Source: Desulfobacteraceae bacterium
GTDB taxonomy: Bacteria > Desulfobacterota > Desulfobacteria > Desulfobacterales > UBA5616
Direction: 5' to 3'
Assembly (NCBI GenBank): GCA_030620375.1
Contig: JAUXEW010000011.1
Coordinates: 1 to 23,250 of the forward strand
DNA: 23,250 bases
The notes under the pieces: generated by a model
Databases searched by the model: none
Seen by the model: only the letters and a program-made list of their open reading frames with translations
Told to the model about the DNA's origin: nothing
In this document: positions 1 to 8,050 of the stretch, piece by piece
Position numbering within the stretch: position 1 is the first letter of the stretch
Layout: each line of letters opens with the position of its first letter
Position numbers and translations under genes: made by a program

Positions 1-267
1 GCAACTCTCGCATCCGTTATCTACTTCTCCCATATGAAGGGCATGATTGAAATCAAACGGCTGCTTTTTATGGGAGTAGAGAAGTTTCGGGAAAATTGCC
101 CATCCGATAATAAGGCTTATTAAAAGTCCGACTAAGAAAAACAGGAGAATAGGACCTTCAGCCCCATTTCCCGGTGCGGTTTTACCCGTTTGGACAGATG
201 TTGTTTCGGCCGATTCTTCGGCACCATCTTCAGAAACTTCTTTCACCTTGTCCTCTTTTGTACTCAT
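1..267 (-). CDS. qrcA: Membrane-anchored multiheme cytochrome c, probable QrcA (N-terminal part only)
   Basis: The ATG is at 267 and the frame stays open to the window edge, giving 89 codons. The protein has an acidic, low-complexity cytoplasmic start (residues 1-38) and one transmembrane helix (about 40-59). It then reads FPKLLYS and a segment containing NHALHM and DNGCESC. The last two cysteines (C86, C89) are the start of a CxxCH heme c motif; the histidine codon would be the next one outside the window. An uncleaved N-terminal anchor followed by heme motifs fits the QrcA subunit of the Qrc menaquinone reductase of sulfate reducers, which passes electrons between periplasmic cytochrome c3 and menaquinone. 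That assignment is from memory of the family and rests on few residues; another membrane-bound class III-type cytochrome is possible. The gene lies downstream of ccsB on the same strand, so the cytochrome maturation genes sit next to a likely client. The ribosome site is weak (GGGG). Confidence 0.6.
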   Translation of the reverse strand, partial: MSTKEDKVKEVSEDGAEESAETTSVQTGKTAPGNGAEGPILLFFLVGLLISLIIGWAIFPKLLYSHKKQPFDFNHALHMGEVDNGCESC

Positions 268-376
268 TGATACCCCGTTGAGCGATGTTTTATAAGTTTA
301 CAACCATTTAGAACCGGATATCGAAAGCCTAAATTGGAAAAATTGTTTGTCAATCAAAGGAAAAAATAACTGGCTT

Positions 377-405
377 TTTGTAGCCGGTGACATCATCCTT
401 GTCAA
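377..405 (-). promoter_or_regulatory. Candidate sigma70 promoter upstream of the cytochrome gene
   Basis: On the minus strand TTGACA (405-400) is followed after 17 bases by TACAAA (382-377), a 4/6 match to TATAAT. It lies just after the ccsB stop codon and would give a leader of about 100 bases before the ATG at 267. A second TTGACA (353-348) has only a poor -10 (TAGGCT, 16-base spacer). This suggests the cytochrome operon can be transcribed apart from ccsB. It is a motif match only. Confidence 0.4.
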
Positions 406-412
406 GGAAAAA

Positions 413-1246
413 TCATTTTGCATAACTGTGCAAACCAGGGAGGAGATTAACGCCAAAATAGGTAAACATGACCGCTAGAAAGCCGATAATGGAAAGATAT
501 GCGATCTGCTTGCCATGCCATCCTCGCATCAGTCGGGCATGCAATAAGGTGGCGTAGACAAACCAGGTGATTAAAGACCAGGTTTCTTTGGGATCCCAGC
601 TCCAGTAAGTTCCCCATGCTGAGTTTGCCCAAACCGCGCCGGTTATGATACCTCCGGTTAAGAACAAGAAACCGACAACAACCATCTGCTGGGTTAATTC
701 ATCCAGAACTTCCAGGTTGGGGAAGGATGAAAGCAGGCGGATCTTTTCTGTTTTGTCTGTTTGTTTGATCAGATACATGATGCTGATACCGAAAGCGATG
801 GCGAAGGCGGAATACCCCAAAAAACAGGTTACCACATGTGCGATAAGCCAGTTACTCTTCAAAGCCGGGATAAGCGGTTGTATGCGATCACTTATATTTG
901 GCAGGGATGCATACGCCATTGCTAAAAAAGCAATGGGAGAGACAAATGCGCCAATGACACGATTTTTATACCGGTGTTCGACAACAATATATAATATTAC
1001 AATGGTCCATGAAAAAAAGATCAATGATTCATACATGTTTGACAAAGGGGCGTGACCGATACCGAGTTTGTAGGATTCTACCCACCGCAAAAAAATCCCG
1101 GCAGTATTACAGACCGCCCCGATAATGAGTATCCATGAGGCTGTTTTTCCCGGCTGCGGTTTTTTAAAAATCCATGCAATGATATACAGTACGGCGGCAA
1201 GTCCGTAAACGAACGTCGTAATGGAAAGTAATAAAGAGCTATTCAT
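413..1246 (-). CDS. ccsB: Cytochrome c biogenesis protein CcsB (CcsA-like heme handling protein)
   Basis: This is a 277-residue polytopic membrane protein of the heme-handling (CcsA/CcsB, HemX-like) family of System II cytochrome c maturation. It carries the tryptophan-rich WWD signature WGTYWSWDPKETW at residues 211-223, the heme-presenting segment on the outer face. Conserved-type histidines lie around it (H137, H236, H244), with hydrophobic helices throughout. With its partner ResB/Ccs1 it moves heme across the membrane and joins it to CxxCH motifs of reduced apocytochromes. The length is usual for the bacterial family. The start at 1246 is supported by AAGGA about 8 bases upstream. It lies 34 bases downstream of the resB reading frame on the same strand, so the two are co-transcribed, and the multiheme cytochrome follows after 145 bases. 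Confidence 0.92.
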   Translation of the reverse strand: MNSSLLLSITTFVYGLAAVLYIIAWIFKKPQPGKTASWILIIGAVCNTAGIFLRWVESYKLGIGHAPLSNMYESLIFFSWTIVILYIVVEHRYKNRVIGAFVSPIAFLAMAYASLPNISDRIQPLIPALKSNWLIAHVVTCFLGYSAFAIAFGISIMYLIKQTDKTEKIRLLSSFPNLEVLDELTQQMVVVGFLFLTGGIITGAVWANSAWGTYWSWDPKETWSLITWFVYATLLHARLMRGWHGKQIAYLSIIGFLAVMFTYFGVNLLPGLHSYAK

Positions 1247-1280
1247 ATAGTATCCTTAATCGTGTTACATCAAAAATATC

Positions 1281-2725
1281 CTAGTGCTGTTTATATGATT
1301 GCCGGGCCAAAATCCTGGAAAGCTTCTGCAACCGCAGGTTCATGCCGGTTTTGTTTTTATTGGCCGTTCCGGCCACCAAAACCCGGGTTTCCCCCCCCGT
1401 TTGATGTATTTCAATAAGTATTTGCTGGTGGGACATGAAAAAGGAAACAAAGCACCCTATCATCATCATCACAAAGCCCGTATACACCACCCATACACCG
1501 GGATCTTTGGTGACTTGTAACCCCGTGTAATAACGGTTCGCCATATCGGATTCAGATGTCATTAACAGGCTGTCCGTATTTGCCGTATAAAAGACAAAGT
1601 GCCCGTTTCTCATCTTGTCAAAGTCCGGGAACCGCAACGGAAGCAACACTTTTTTCGGATCACTACCCTTACCTGTCAATATGCCGATGAGAGCGCTTCC
1701 GATGTTTTGACCACCGAATATTGCGGATGGTAAGAATTCTTTGATAAGAAACCGACCTCTGCCTTCCGGAAGCGCTATTGCCTCGCCGATTAAGAGTTCT
1801 TTTGTATACGTCATCCCCGTCCTGTGGTTAGTAATGTTTAACACTATTTTTTTGGATTTAATATCCACCACCGGCTTTTTTTCTGCGGACATCTTCCCGT
1901 AACCCGATTGATAAATATTAATTCCCCGATAGCGCAACGGATCATTAACAATGATGTCCCGTTTTAATACCGGTTTTTGGTTTTCAATGATCGTTAAACT
2001 GCTGCGATATTCTTTTGGGGTCCCGGAATCATAAAAACTGATCTTAAAGTCGTCGCATCGAATTTCAAAATCAAGGGGATAAATCTGGCGGCTATTACGG
2101 AGTCTGATTTTATTGACCGTTTCACCTTCAGGAATATTGACATATCCTTCAAAACCGAGCAAGGATCCAATCAAACTACCGGTCAGCAGCAACATGATAC
2201 TAAGATGAACTATATATGCCCCCAGGCGGGTCCACCGAAACTTTTCAGCAAAAATGAAGTATCCGTTGCCTGATTTATCGATTTTTTGGGTACCGAACCG
2301 TTTAGCGATAATAGAACCATATATTTTTATCAGTTCATCAGGAGACCTGTTGTCTGTAAATTCTATGTTACCGGAAAGCTTTTTAAACCGGGCCGTGTTA
2401 TAGGAAGGATGGGTGTTAAATATGATATTCCAGGTGGTGGAGAGTCGATGAACGGAACATGCAATAATATTGAGAGCAAGGGCCACCATCAGTAACCGAA
2501 ACCACCAGGAGTGATACATGTCGAAAATGTCAAGCATTGAAAACAGCGAATATATAAATGAGCCGTATTGATGAAAATATGCGGATTGCGCTTCGTTCTG
2601 GGGAATGATCGTTCCGATGATTGAAGTGGCGGCAAGGCACAGCAAAACCACACCGTAAGTTTAACCGATGTAAAAAAATGCCACAATTTGTAAAGGGGGC
2701 CGCTGGAGGCCACCGTTTTGTTCAT
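1281..2725 (-). CDS. resB: Cytochrome c biogenesis protein ResB/Ccs1, with a frameshift near its 5' end
   Basis: ResB (Ccs1) is the System II partner of CcsB. It holds the CcsB heme channel in a synthetase complex and has a large periplasmic domain. The main reading frame (1281-2651) begins with GTG inside the first membrane helix at VLLCLAATSIIGTIIPQN. The missing start is in another frame: ATG at 2725, preceded by AAAGGA, gives MNKTVASSGPLYKLWHFF and then TSVKLT. This is typical of the ResB N-terminus and runs straight into the main frame if the phase changes at about 2649-2656. Either one base is missing or two bases (for example TG in GTGTGG) are extra. Restored, the protein would be about 481 residues. 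Without repair, translation from 2725 stops at 2489. Later helices lie near restored residues 70-90, 165-190 and 415-435. The intact remainder suggests a recent mutation or a sequencing error, not an old pseudogene. Confidence 0.82.
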
Positions 2726-2746
2726 GGTAGTTCCTTTCTAAAACAG

Positions 2747-2762
2747 TAAGGTTGCAACCTTA
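2747..2762. promoter_or_regulatory. Perfect 16-bp palindrome, possible operator
   Basis: TAAGGTTGCAACCTTA is a perfect inverted repeat with no spacer. It lies 21 bases before the resB ATG, in the 263-base gap between the divergent resB/ccsB and ABC operons. Its place and symmetry fit a dimeric regulator binding site for the cytochrome maturation operon. I cannot name the regulator. Confidence 0.4.
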
Positions 2763-2810
2763 TCAGAACAATAATAATGGAGCAACCGCTTACAGCAGGA
2801 AAAGCTTTTC

Positions 2811-2839
2811 TTGACAATGTAATTGTACCTAATTTAAAT
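2811..2839 (+). promoter_or_regulatory. Candidate sigma70 promoter of the ABC transporter operon
   Basis: TTGACA (2811-2816) is followed by a 17-base spacer and TTAAAT (2834-2839, 4/6 match). The surroundings are very A+T rich and it points at the ABC ATPase start at 2989, with about 140 bases of leader. No comparable promoter was found for the divergent resB gene. Confidence 0.42.
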
Positions 2840-2988
2840 TACTTGGATATTAACAAAGTCGAATGGAATTTAATTTTTATAAAACCGGCCATCTTCATCG
2901 TTTTACACCTGAATGCGTCTTCCTTTCCTAAATGGATGTAGAGTGGTACGGTTGATGCCATAAAAATTTAATAGATTAATAGGAGTTT

Positions 2989-3930
2989 ATGGCTGATATG
3001 ATTGAAGTAAAAAATTTAGCAAAGAATTTCGGCAAGATACAAGCGGTTGACCATGTTTCATTTGTTGTCGAAAAAGGCGAGGTCCTGGGATTCATGGGGC
3101 CTAATGGGGCTGGAAAATCCACAACCATGCGAATGATTACCGGTTTTATTCCGCCCACAAGCGGAACAGCCGTAATCGGCGGACATGATATTATTGCAGA
3201 TTCTATTTCTGCCCGAAAGAAAATTGGATACTTGCCGGAAAATGCCCCGGTGTTTCCGGATATGACCGTCTTCGGGTACCTGAATTTCTGTGCCGAAATC
3301 AGAGGGTTTTCCAAGCGGGCCCGCAAAAGAAAAGTTGAAGAGACCATTGAAAAATGTTTTTTGTCAAAGGTCCGATTTCAAACCGTGGATACGCTATCAA
3401 AGGGATATAAACAAAGGGTTTGTTTTGCCCAAAGCATTCTCCACGATCCGGAATATCTGATTTTCGATGAACCTACCGACGGCCTTGATCCCAACCAGAA
3501 ACATGAAGTCAGGCTTATGATCGGTGAAATGAGTTCAAAGAAGGCCATTTTGCTCTCCACTCATATTCTGGACGAGCTGGAAGCGGTCTGTACGAGGGCC
3601 ATTATCATTGCCAACGGATGTATTGTGGCAGACGATACCCCGGAAAATCTCAAAGCAAAATCATCGGTTCATGGCACGGTATCCCTCAAGGTGTCAGGTA
3701 CCGATGAGCAAGCCCTTTTATCCAGCCTCGGGCAGATTGAAAACGTTAAATCTGCTGACATTGTGGACAGGAAAGAGAACCGGATCGAAATTCGAGTATG
3801 TCCAAGAGATTTTCAGACACCCATTGTAGATCGGATTATTAATACATTACGTGAAAAAAGATATGAGATTGAGTCATTATTTGTTGAGCAGGGACGACTG
3901 GATGAAGTTTTTCGAAATTTCACCACTTAA
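2989..3930 (+). CDS. ABC transporter ATP-binding protein (GldA/NatA-like)
   Basis: This 313-residue ATPase subunit couples ATP hydrolysis to the permease encoded next. The nucleotide-binding domain is complete: Walker A GPNGAGKST (37-45), signature LSKGYKQR (136-143), Walker B with YLIFDEPTDGLDP (156-168) and H-loop histidine H192. The usual Q-loop glutamine is replaced in YLPENAPVFPDM (81-92), as is common in the GldA/NatA group. After residue 210 comes a C-terminal accessory domain of about 100 residues, also typical of that group. The ATG at 2989 has AGGAG four bases upstream. It is the first gene of an operon with an ABC-2 permease, a GldG-like protein and a DUF4340 protein. In Bacteroidetes the GldA/F/G counterparts are needed for gliding; in deltaproteobacteria the substrate of this four-gene set is not settled, so none is assigned. 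Confidence 0.93.
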   Translation: MADMIEVKNLAKNFGKIQAVDHVSFVVEKGEVLGFMGPNGAGKSTTMRMITGFIPPTSGTAVIGGHDIIADSISARKKIGYLPENAPVFPDMTVFGYLNFCAEIRGFSKRARKRKVEETIEKCFLSKVRFQTVDTLSKGYKQRVCFAQSILHDPEYLIFDEPTDGLDPNQKHEVRLMIGEMSSKKAILLSTHILDELEAVCTRAIIIANGCIVADDTPENLKAKSSVHGTVSLKVSGTDEQALLSSLGQIENVKSADIVDRKENRIEIRVCPRDFQTPIVDRIINTLREKRYEIESLFVEQGRLDEVFRNFTT

Positions 3931-3999
3931 TGGCACCGTCTTCCCCAAAATTGATGGTTATGGCGATCCAAAAACGATGGTAAGCAACCAAGGTGACCT

Positions 4000-4752
4000 A
4001 TGAGAACAGCAGAATCAATAACAAATATAAAAGCGATTTTTAAAAGAGAGCTTTCTGGTTATTTCGGATCACCGATTGCCTATGTTTTTATCATCATCTT
4101 TTTGCTCTTATTGGGCTTCTTTACGTTTAACATCGGCATGTTTTTTGAAAATAATATAGCGGATCTTAAAGGGTTCTTCGACTGGCATCCCTGGGTGTTT
4201 ATGTTTCTGATTCCTGCTGTTGCCATGAGACTTTGGTCCGAGGACCGACGTTTGGGAACTATTGAATTGATCCTCACACTGCCGATGACGGTAATGGAAG
4301 CCATTCTCGGAAAGTTCTTTGCGGCATGGTGTTTTATCGGCATATGCTTGCTGCTGACGTTCCCCATGATTTTCACCGTCTTGTATCTCGGAGATCCGGA
4401 TTTAGGGGCGTCAGCATGTGCGTATGTGGGAAGTTTTATGTTAGCCGGTGCTTTTCTCAGCGTAGGCATTATGACGTCATCAATGACGAGAAGTCAGGTT
4501 ATCAGTTTTATCTTGTCCGTTGTCATATGCCTGTTTTTCATTTTGGCCGGGTATCCACCGGTTTTGGATGTGCTTTACGGATGGGCACCCATTTGGCTGG
4601 TCAATTTGGTTTCGGAACTTAGCTTTCTTAACCATTTTTATTCCATTGAAAGGGGCGTTGTCGATATCCGAGATTTTTTGTACTATTTTTCCGTTATGAT
4701 TTTTTTTCTGTTTGTTACCGGCGTCATAATTCAAAATAGACGGACATCCTAG
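4000..4752 (+). CDS. ABC-2 type permease (GldF-like)
   Basis: This 250-residue integral membrane protein has about six hydrophobic segments (roughly 25-46, 62-78, 105-130, 138-158, 165-188 and 224-245). The first loop carries the feature FKRELSGYFGSPIAYVF, characteristic of the GldF/NosY-like ABC-2 family, and the cytoplasmic stretch RLWSEDRRLGTIELILTLPM is the usual coupling segment. It forms the membrane channel for the ATPase encoded 69 bases upstream and the GldG-like protein encoded 67 bases downstream. AAGGTGA about five bases before the ATG supports the start. No cargo motif can be read from the sequence. Confidence 0.9.
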   Translation: MRTAESITNIKAIFKRELSGYFGSPIAYVFIIIFLLLLGFFTFNIGMFFENNIADLKGFFDWHPWVFMFLIPAVAMRLWSEDRRLGTIELILTLPMTVMEAILGKFFAAWCFIGICLLLTFPMIFTVLYLGDPDLGASACAYVGSFMLAGAFLSVGIMTSSMTRSQVISFILSVVICLFFILAGYPPVLDVLYGWAPIWLVNLVSELSFLNHFYSIERGVVDIRDFLYYFSVMIFFLFVTGVIIQNRRTS

Positions 4753-4819
4753 CTCACTTTTTCGACTTTAATCACTATAAAAAATATAATTGCGTTCATA
4801 TCTACGGAGGCAGAAAAAC

Positions 4820-6694
4820 ATGTCAGATAAGAAAAAAGACTTCGATAAAACTCTTTTTTCAGCAGGCGGTCTGGTTTTAGTGTTGCTCATTATTATTCTG
4901 GTAAACGTTATCTTTTCACAGCTGAATTTACGCTGGGATGTTACAAAAGAGGCGTTGTATTCTCTTACGGATGCATCAAAAACCATCATATCGGGAATTC
5001 AAGAGAAGGTTACCATCAAGGTCTTTTACAGTAAAAGCATTGATAATATTCCCTTACAGATAAAGAATTTTGCCCCGAGATTGCTTGATTTTCTCTCAGA
5101 ATACAAAAACTGCGGTAAAGGTAAAATCAGCTTAGAAATATACAACCCCAAGATGGATTCGGAAGAAGAAGAATGGGCCCAGCAATATGGGATTAAAGGA
5201 ATTGACCTTCCGACAGGAGACACTATATATTTCGGTCTGGTGGTGATTGCCGCGGATCAAGAAGAAACCTTAAGGTTCATGGACCCGACAAGAGAGGAAT
5301 ATCTGGAGTATGATATTACCCAGGCCATTGCAAAAGTACAAACCCCCAAAAGACCCAAGATCGGTCTGTTAAGCGGATTAGAGATCTTCGGAAATCCGCC
5401 TTCGCCGGTTCGAATGCCGGGTGAACCGCCGGAAATGCCGCCCTGGCATTTTCTTGCCGAGCTCAGAAAAACTTACGATATGATCGAACTGAGCATGTCC
5501 GCAAATCATCTTGACGATGATCTGGACCTTCTATTGCTGGTTTACCCCAAAAACTTGAGCGAACCGCTTCAGTATAAAGTGGATCAATATGTACTTGGCG
5601 GCGGCAGAGTGATCGTGTTTGTGGACCCGTTTGCCATGTCGGATAAAGGACCGGATTATTCCAAGCATTGTTCTTTAGACACCTTGTTTAGGGCCTGGGG
5701 CGTGCAGATGGACAGCCAACAAGCCCTTGTGGATTTTGGCTATGCCACGCAATTTTTAGACAGAAACAATAAAGTGATCGAAAATGCGTTGTGGTTGTCC
5801 CTTGACCAGGATTCACTCAACCCGGGCAATATCATTACCGCCCACCTGCAGAGTCTGTTGCTATCGATAACCGGTGTGATACAAAAGGTGCAAGACAACG
5901 ATATCCATTATGAGCCCTTGGTTCAGTCCAGCACCAAATCGCAATTAATCAGTCGATTTCAGATTCGGCAAAGGCCGGAAAAAATCAGGCGGAATTTCGA
6001 GCCATCAGGTATCCAATATGATATCGCCGTTTCTTTAAAAGGTGTATTTGAAACCGCATTTCCAGATGGCCCACCGGAGCAACCCCTTGACGATGCTCCA
6101 TCGGAGAATGATGAATCGAAAGCGCCGCATTTGGCAAAAGGAATTAAAGCATCGAGCATCGTCATTATTGCCGACGTTGATATGATTCATGATAATAATT
6201 ACGTTGAGCATCAAAGTTTTCTGGGGCAGGAAATCTCTCAAATTTATAATGACAATCTAAATTTTCTGTTAAATGCAAGTGAATTGATGACGGGAAATGA
6301 GGAACTGATCAATATCAGATCAAGGGGTAAGCTTGAAAGGCCGTTCACCCGGGTATTGGAACTCGAGAAAGAAGCCCAGGCTCAATGGATGGCACAGGAA
6401 CAGGAGCTGGTCAAGAAATTTGAAGAAACCAACGAAAAATTAAAAGCGCTTGAAAAGCAAAAGGACACATCACAGAAATTTGTAGTGAGTGAAGAGCAGG
6501 AAGCGGAAATTAAAAAATTCAGGCTGGAAAAACAGAGAGTCAATAAAAAACTAAAAGAGGTTCGAAGAAATTTAAGGGCGGATATCGAAAAACTGGGCGT
6601 TTTCGTAAAATTTATCAATATTTTTCTAGTACCACTACTGGTAAGCCTTGTTGGAATCGTTTACGCGGTTATTAAGCGAAATAAAGCGTCCTAG
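4820..6694 (+). CDS. GldG-like ABC transporter auxiliary protein
   Basis: The protein has 624 residues from the ATG at 4820, which has ACGGAGG ten bases upstream. The frame is open ten codons further up but has no comparable ribosome site there. It has a helix at about 13-33, then a large extracytoplasmic region of the ABC_transp_aux/GldG type: the NLRWDVTKEALYSLTDASK start, a KVFYSK strand, and the later LGGGRVIVFVDPFAM. A highly charged Lys/Glu segment at about 510-597 is predicted coiled coil, and a final helix at about 598-617 is followed by a basic tail. The family sits in the membrane with the ABC permease and displays its soluble domain in the periplasm. Proline/acidic runs near residues 415-435 look like a flexible linker. 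It is co-directional with, and close to, the permease and the DUF4340 gene (21-base gap). Confidence 0.88.
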   Translation: MSDKKKDFDKTLFSAGGLVLVLLIIILVNVIFSQLNLRWDVTKEALYSLTDASKTIISGIQEKVTIKVFYSKSIDNIPLQIKNFAPRLLDFLSEYKNCGKGKISLEIYNPKMDSEEEEWAQQYGIKGIDLPTGDTIYFGLVVIAADQEETLRFMDPTREEYLEYDITQAIAKVQTPKRPKIGLLSGLEIFGNPPSPVRMPGEPPEMPPWHFLAELRKTYDMIELSMSANHLDDDLDLLLLVYPKNLSEPLQYKVDQYVLGGGRVIVFVDPFAMSDKGPDYSKHCSLDTLFRAWGVQMDSQQALVDFGYATQFLDRNNKVIENALWLSLDQDSLNPGNIITAHLQSLLLSITGVIQKVQDNDIHYEPLVQSSTKSQLISRFQIRQRPEKIRRNFEPSGIQYDIAVSLKGVFETAFPDGPPEQPLDDAPSENDESKAPHLAKGIKASSIVIIADVDMIHDNNYVEHQSFLGQEISQIYNDNLNFLLNASELMTGNEELINIRSRGKLERPFTRVLELEKEAQAQWMAQEQELVKKFEETNEKLKALEKQKDTSQKFVVSEEQEAEIKKFRLEKQRVNKKLKEVRRNLRADIEKLGVFVKFINIFLVPLLVSLVGIVYAVIKRNKAS

Positions 6695-6715
6695 ACGAAG
6701 GATAAAGAGGGGGTC

Positions 6716-7837
6716 ATGAAGTTAAAGACATTTATCGTGCTCGTAATCATCTGTTGTGTTCTTTCAATGATTACCTATTTTACCTTTTTACATAAAGCAG
6801 CCAAAACACAAGATCAGCAAATGGGTGAAAAACTGTTTGATTCTCTGCCGGTCGAGACGATTTCAAAAATTACTATCCACAGCAGCGAAGGAACCGTAAC
6901 CCTAAAAAAAGATAAATCCTTATGGGTGGTTGAAGACCGGTTTGGCTATTTTGCGGACTTTTCTTTAATTACCGATCTGGTATCCAAATTAAAAACGTCA
7001 AAGGTAGGGCGAAGTTTTGAGGCGTCAGCTGACTCCAGATCTCGTCTTGGGCTGTATCGTCCGGATGAAAAAGATATTCAAAATGAACAAAAAGGCGTTC
7101 GGGTAGTTATTAAGGATATTGATAATGGGGTTCTCGTCGATATTATCTTCGGAAAAACCAGAGAGATGACGGCCGGCGCCGGCGGCCACTATGTCATTCT
7201 TGCCCGGGGAGAGACCATCTGTCTGGTGGATAAAAAGTTTGATGATTTGGGGAAAACACCGGAGCAATGGATCGAGAAAGACTTAATCAACATAAAGGCC
7301 AAGGATATAGAGAAGGTTATCTGCTATTCCCTTGAAAACCAAATCCCGGCATATACGTTAGCACGACCTGAAAAAGGAGCGTCCCCGGTTTTAGTCGATA
7401 TGCCTGAAGAGCGAACACTGGATGATTCCAAGCTTGATGACGTTATAACAGCCCTTTCTCCCTTAACTATCGAAGATGTTTTCGGGTATGCAAACGATCC
7501 CGAGCGGTCGGCAGATATCAATTATACGGTGCCATTCGAATATCACCTGTTTAACGGAATAGTCTACCGTCTTATTCCCGGCCGGGCAAAAAACGGTGAC
7601 GAGAAAAAATATTATATCCAGGCGAAGGTCAGCCGTAAGCCGCTAAGAGCAGAACCCGACGTTGATAATACGCCGTCAGATGAAAACACCCCGGCGCAAA
7701 AGGAAAATCAGGAAAGTCCGGCACAACCAACAGCTCGAATCAATCAATCGATTCAGCAGTGGATCTATGAAATTCCCGAGTGGAAATTTAATCGATTTAT
7801 CATTAATCCGGAAGACTTGCTTAAAAAAAAGAATTAG
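6716..7837 (+). CDS. DUF4340 domain protein
   Basis: This 373-residue protein starts at an ATG with AGAGGGGG just upstream. One N-terminal transmembrane helix (about 5-24) leads to a periplasmic part rich in beta-strand patterns. Repeated strand-turn motifs such as ISKITIHSSEGTVTLKK and WVVEDRFGYFADFSLI are what I recognise as DUF4340. Residues about 305-345 form a low-complexity Asp/Pro/Gln linker, after which a short tail ends in WIYEIPEWKFNRF and an Asn/Lys end. Genes of this family commonly close operons of the GldA-F-G type, and this one follows the GldG-like gene after 21 bases. It probably works with that protein outside the membrane, but its biochemical role is unknown. Confidence 0.8.
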   Translation: MKLKTFIVLVIICCVLSMITYFTFLHKAAKTQDQQMGEKLFDSLPVETISKITIHSSEGTVTLKKDKSLWVVEDRFGYFADFSLITDLVSKLKTSKVGRSFEASADSRSRLGLYRPDEKDIQNEQKGVRVVIKDIDNGVLVDIIFGKTREMTAGAGGHYVILARGETICLVDKKFDDLGKTPEQWIEKDLINIKAKDIEKVICYSLENQIPAYTLARPEKGASPVLVDMPEERTLDDSKLDDVITALSPLTIEDVFGYANDPERSADINYTVPFEYHLFNGIVYRLIPGRAKNGDEKKYYIQAKVSRKPLRAEPDVDNTPSDENTPAQKENQESPAQPTARINQSIQQWIYEIPEWKFNRFIINPEDLLKKKN

Positions 7838-7941
7838 AAGCCATCTTAAAATTACTTTCCTTGCTGGTTTGCCCCCTTTTTTCGTTCAAACCGTCAGCCC
7901 TATTAAAATTTCACAGCCTGCTGCCACCATTTATTGAGAAG

Positions 7942-7984
7942 TTGCAAAAATTCGGGTTAACACCCTGAAACAATTTGCAATTTT
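7942..7984 (+). terminator. Candidate terminator of the ABC operon
   Basis: TTGCAAA (7942-7948) pairs with TTTGCAA (7974-7980). Inside it, TTCGGGT (7951-7957) pairs with ACCCTGAA (7962-7969) with a one-base bulge. TTTT follows. The gap 7838-8050 lies between convergent genes, where a terminator is expected. The stem is interrupted, so this is moderate evidence. I see nothing else in the gap. Confidence 0.45.
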
Positions 7985-8050
7985 GACGTTTCGCCAAGAA
8001 CATGTAAAAAAAAGGTCAAACGGCTGCGTCAACAGGTTTTGAAATGGCGT

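Noticed and set aside
4790..4819. Ten extra codons at the 5' end of the GldG-like gene.
   Set aside because: The strong ribosome site ACGGAGG (4804-4810) lies inside this stretch and serves the ATG at 4820.
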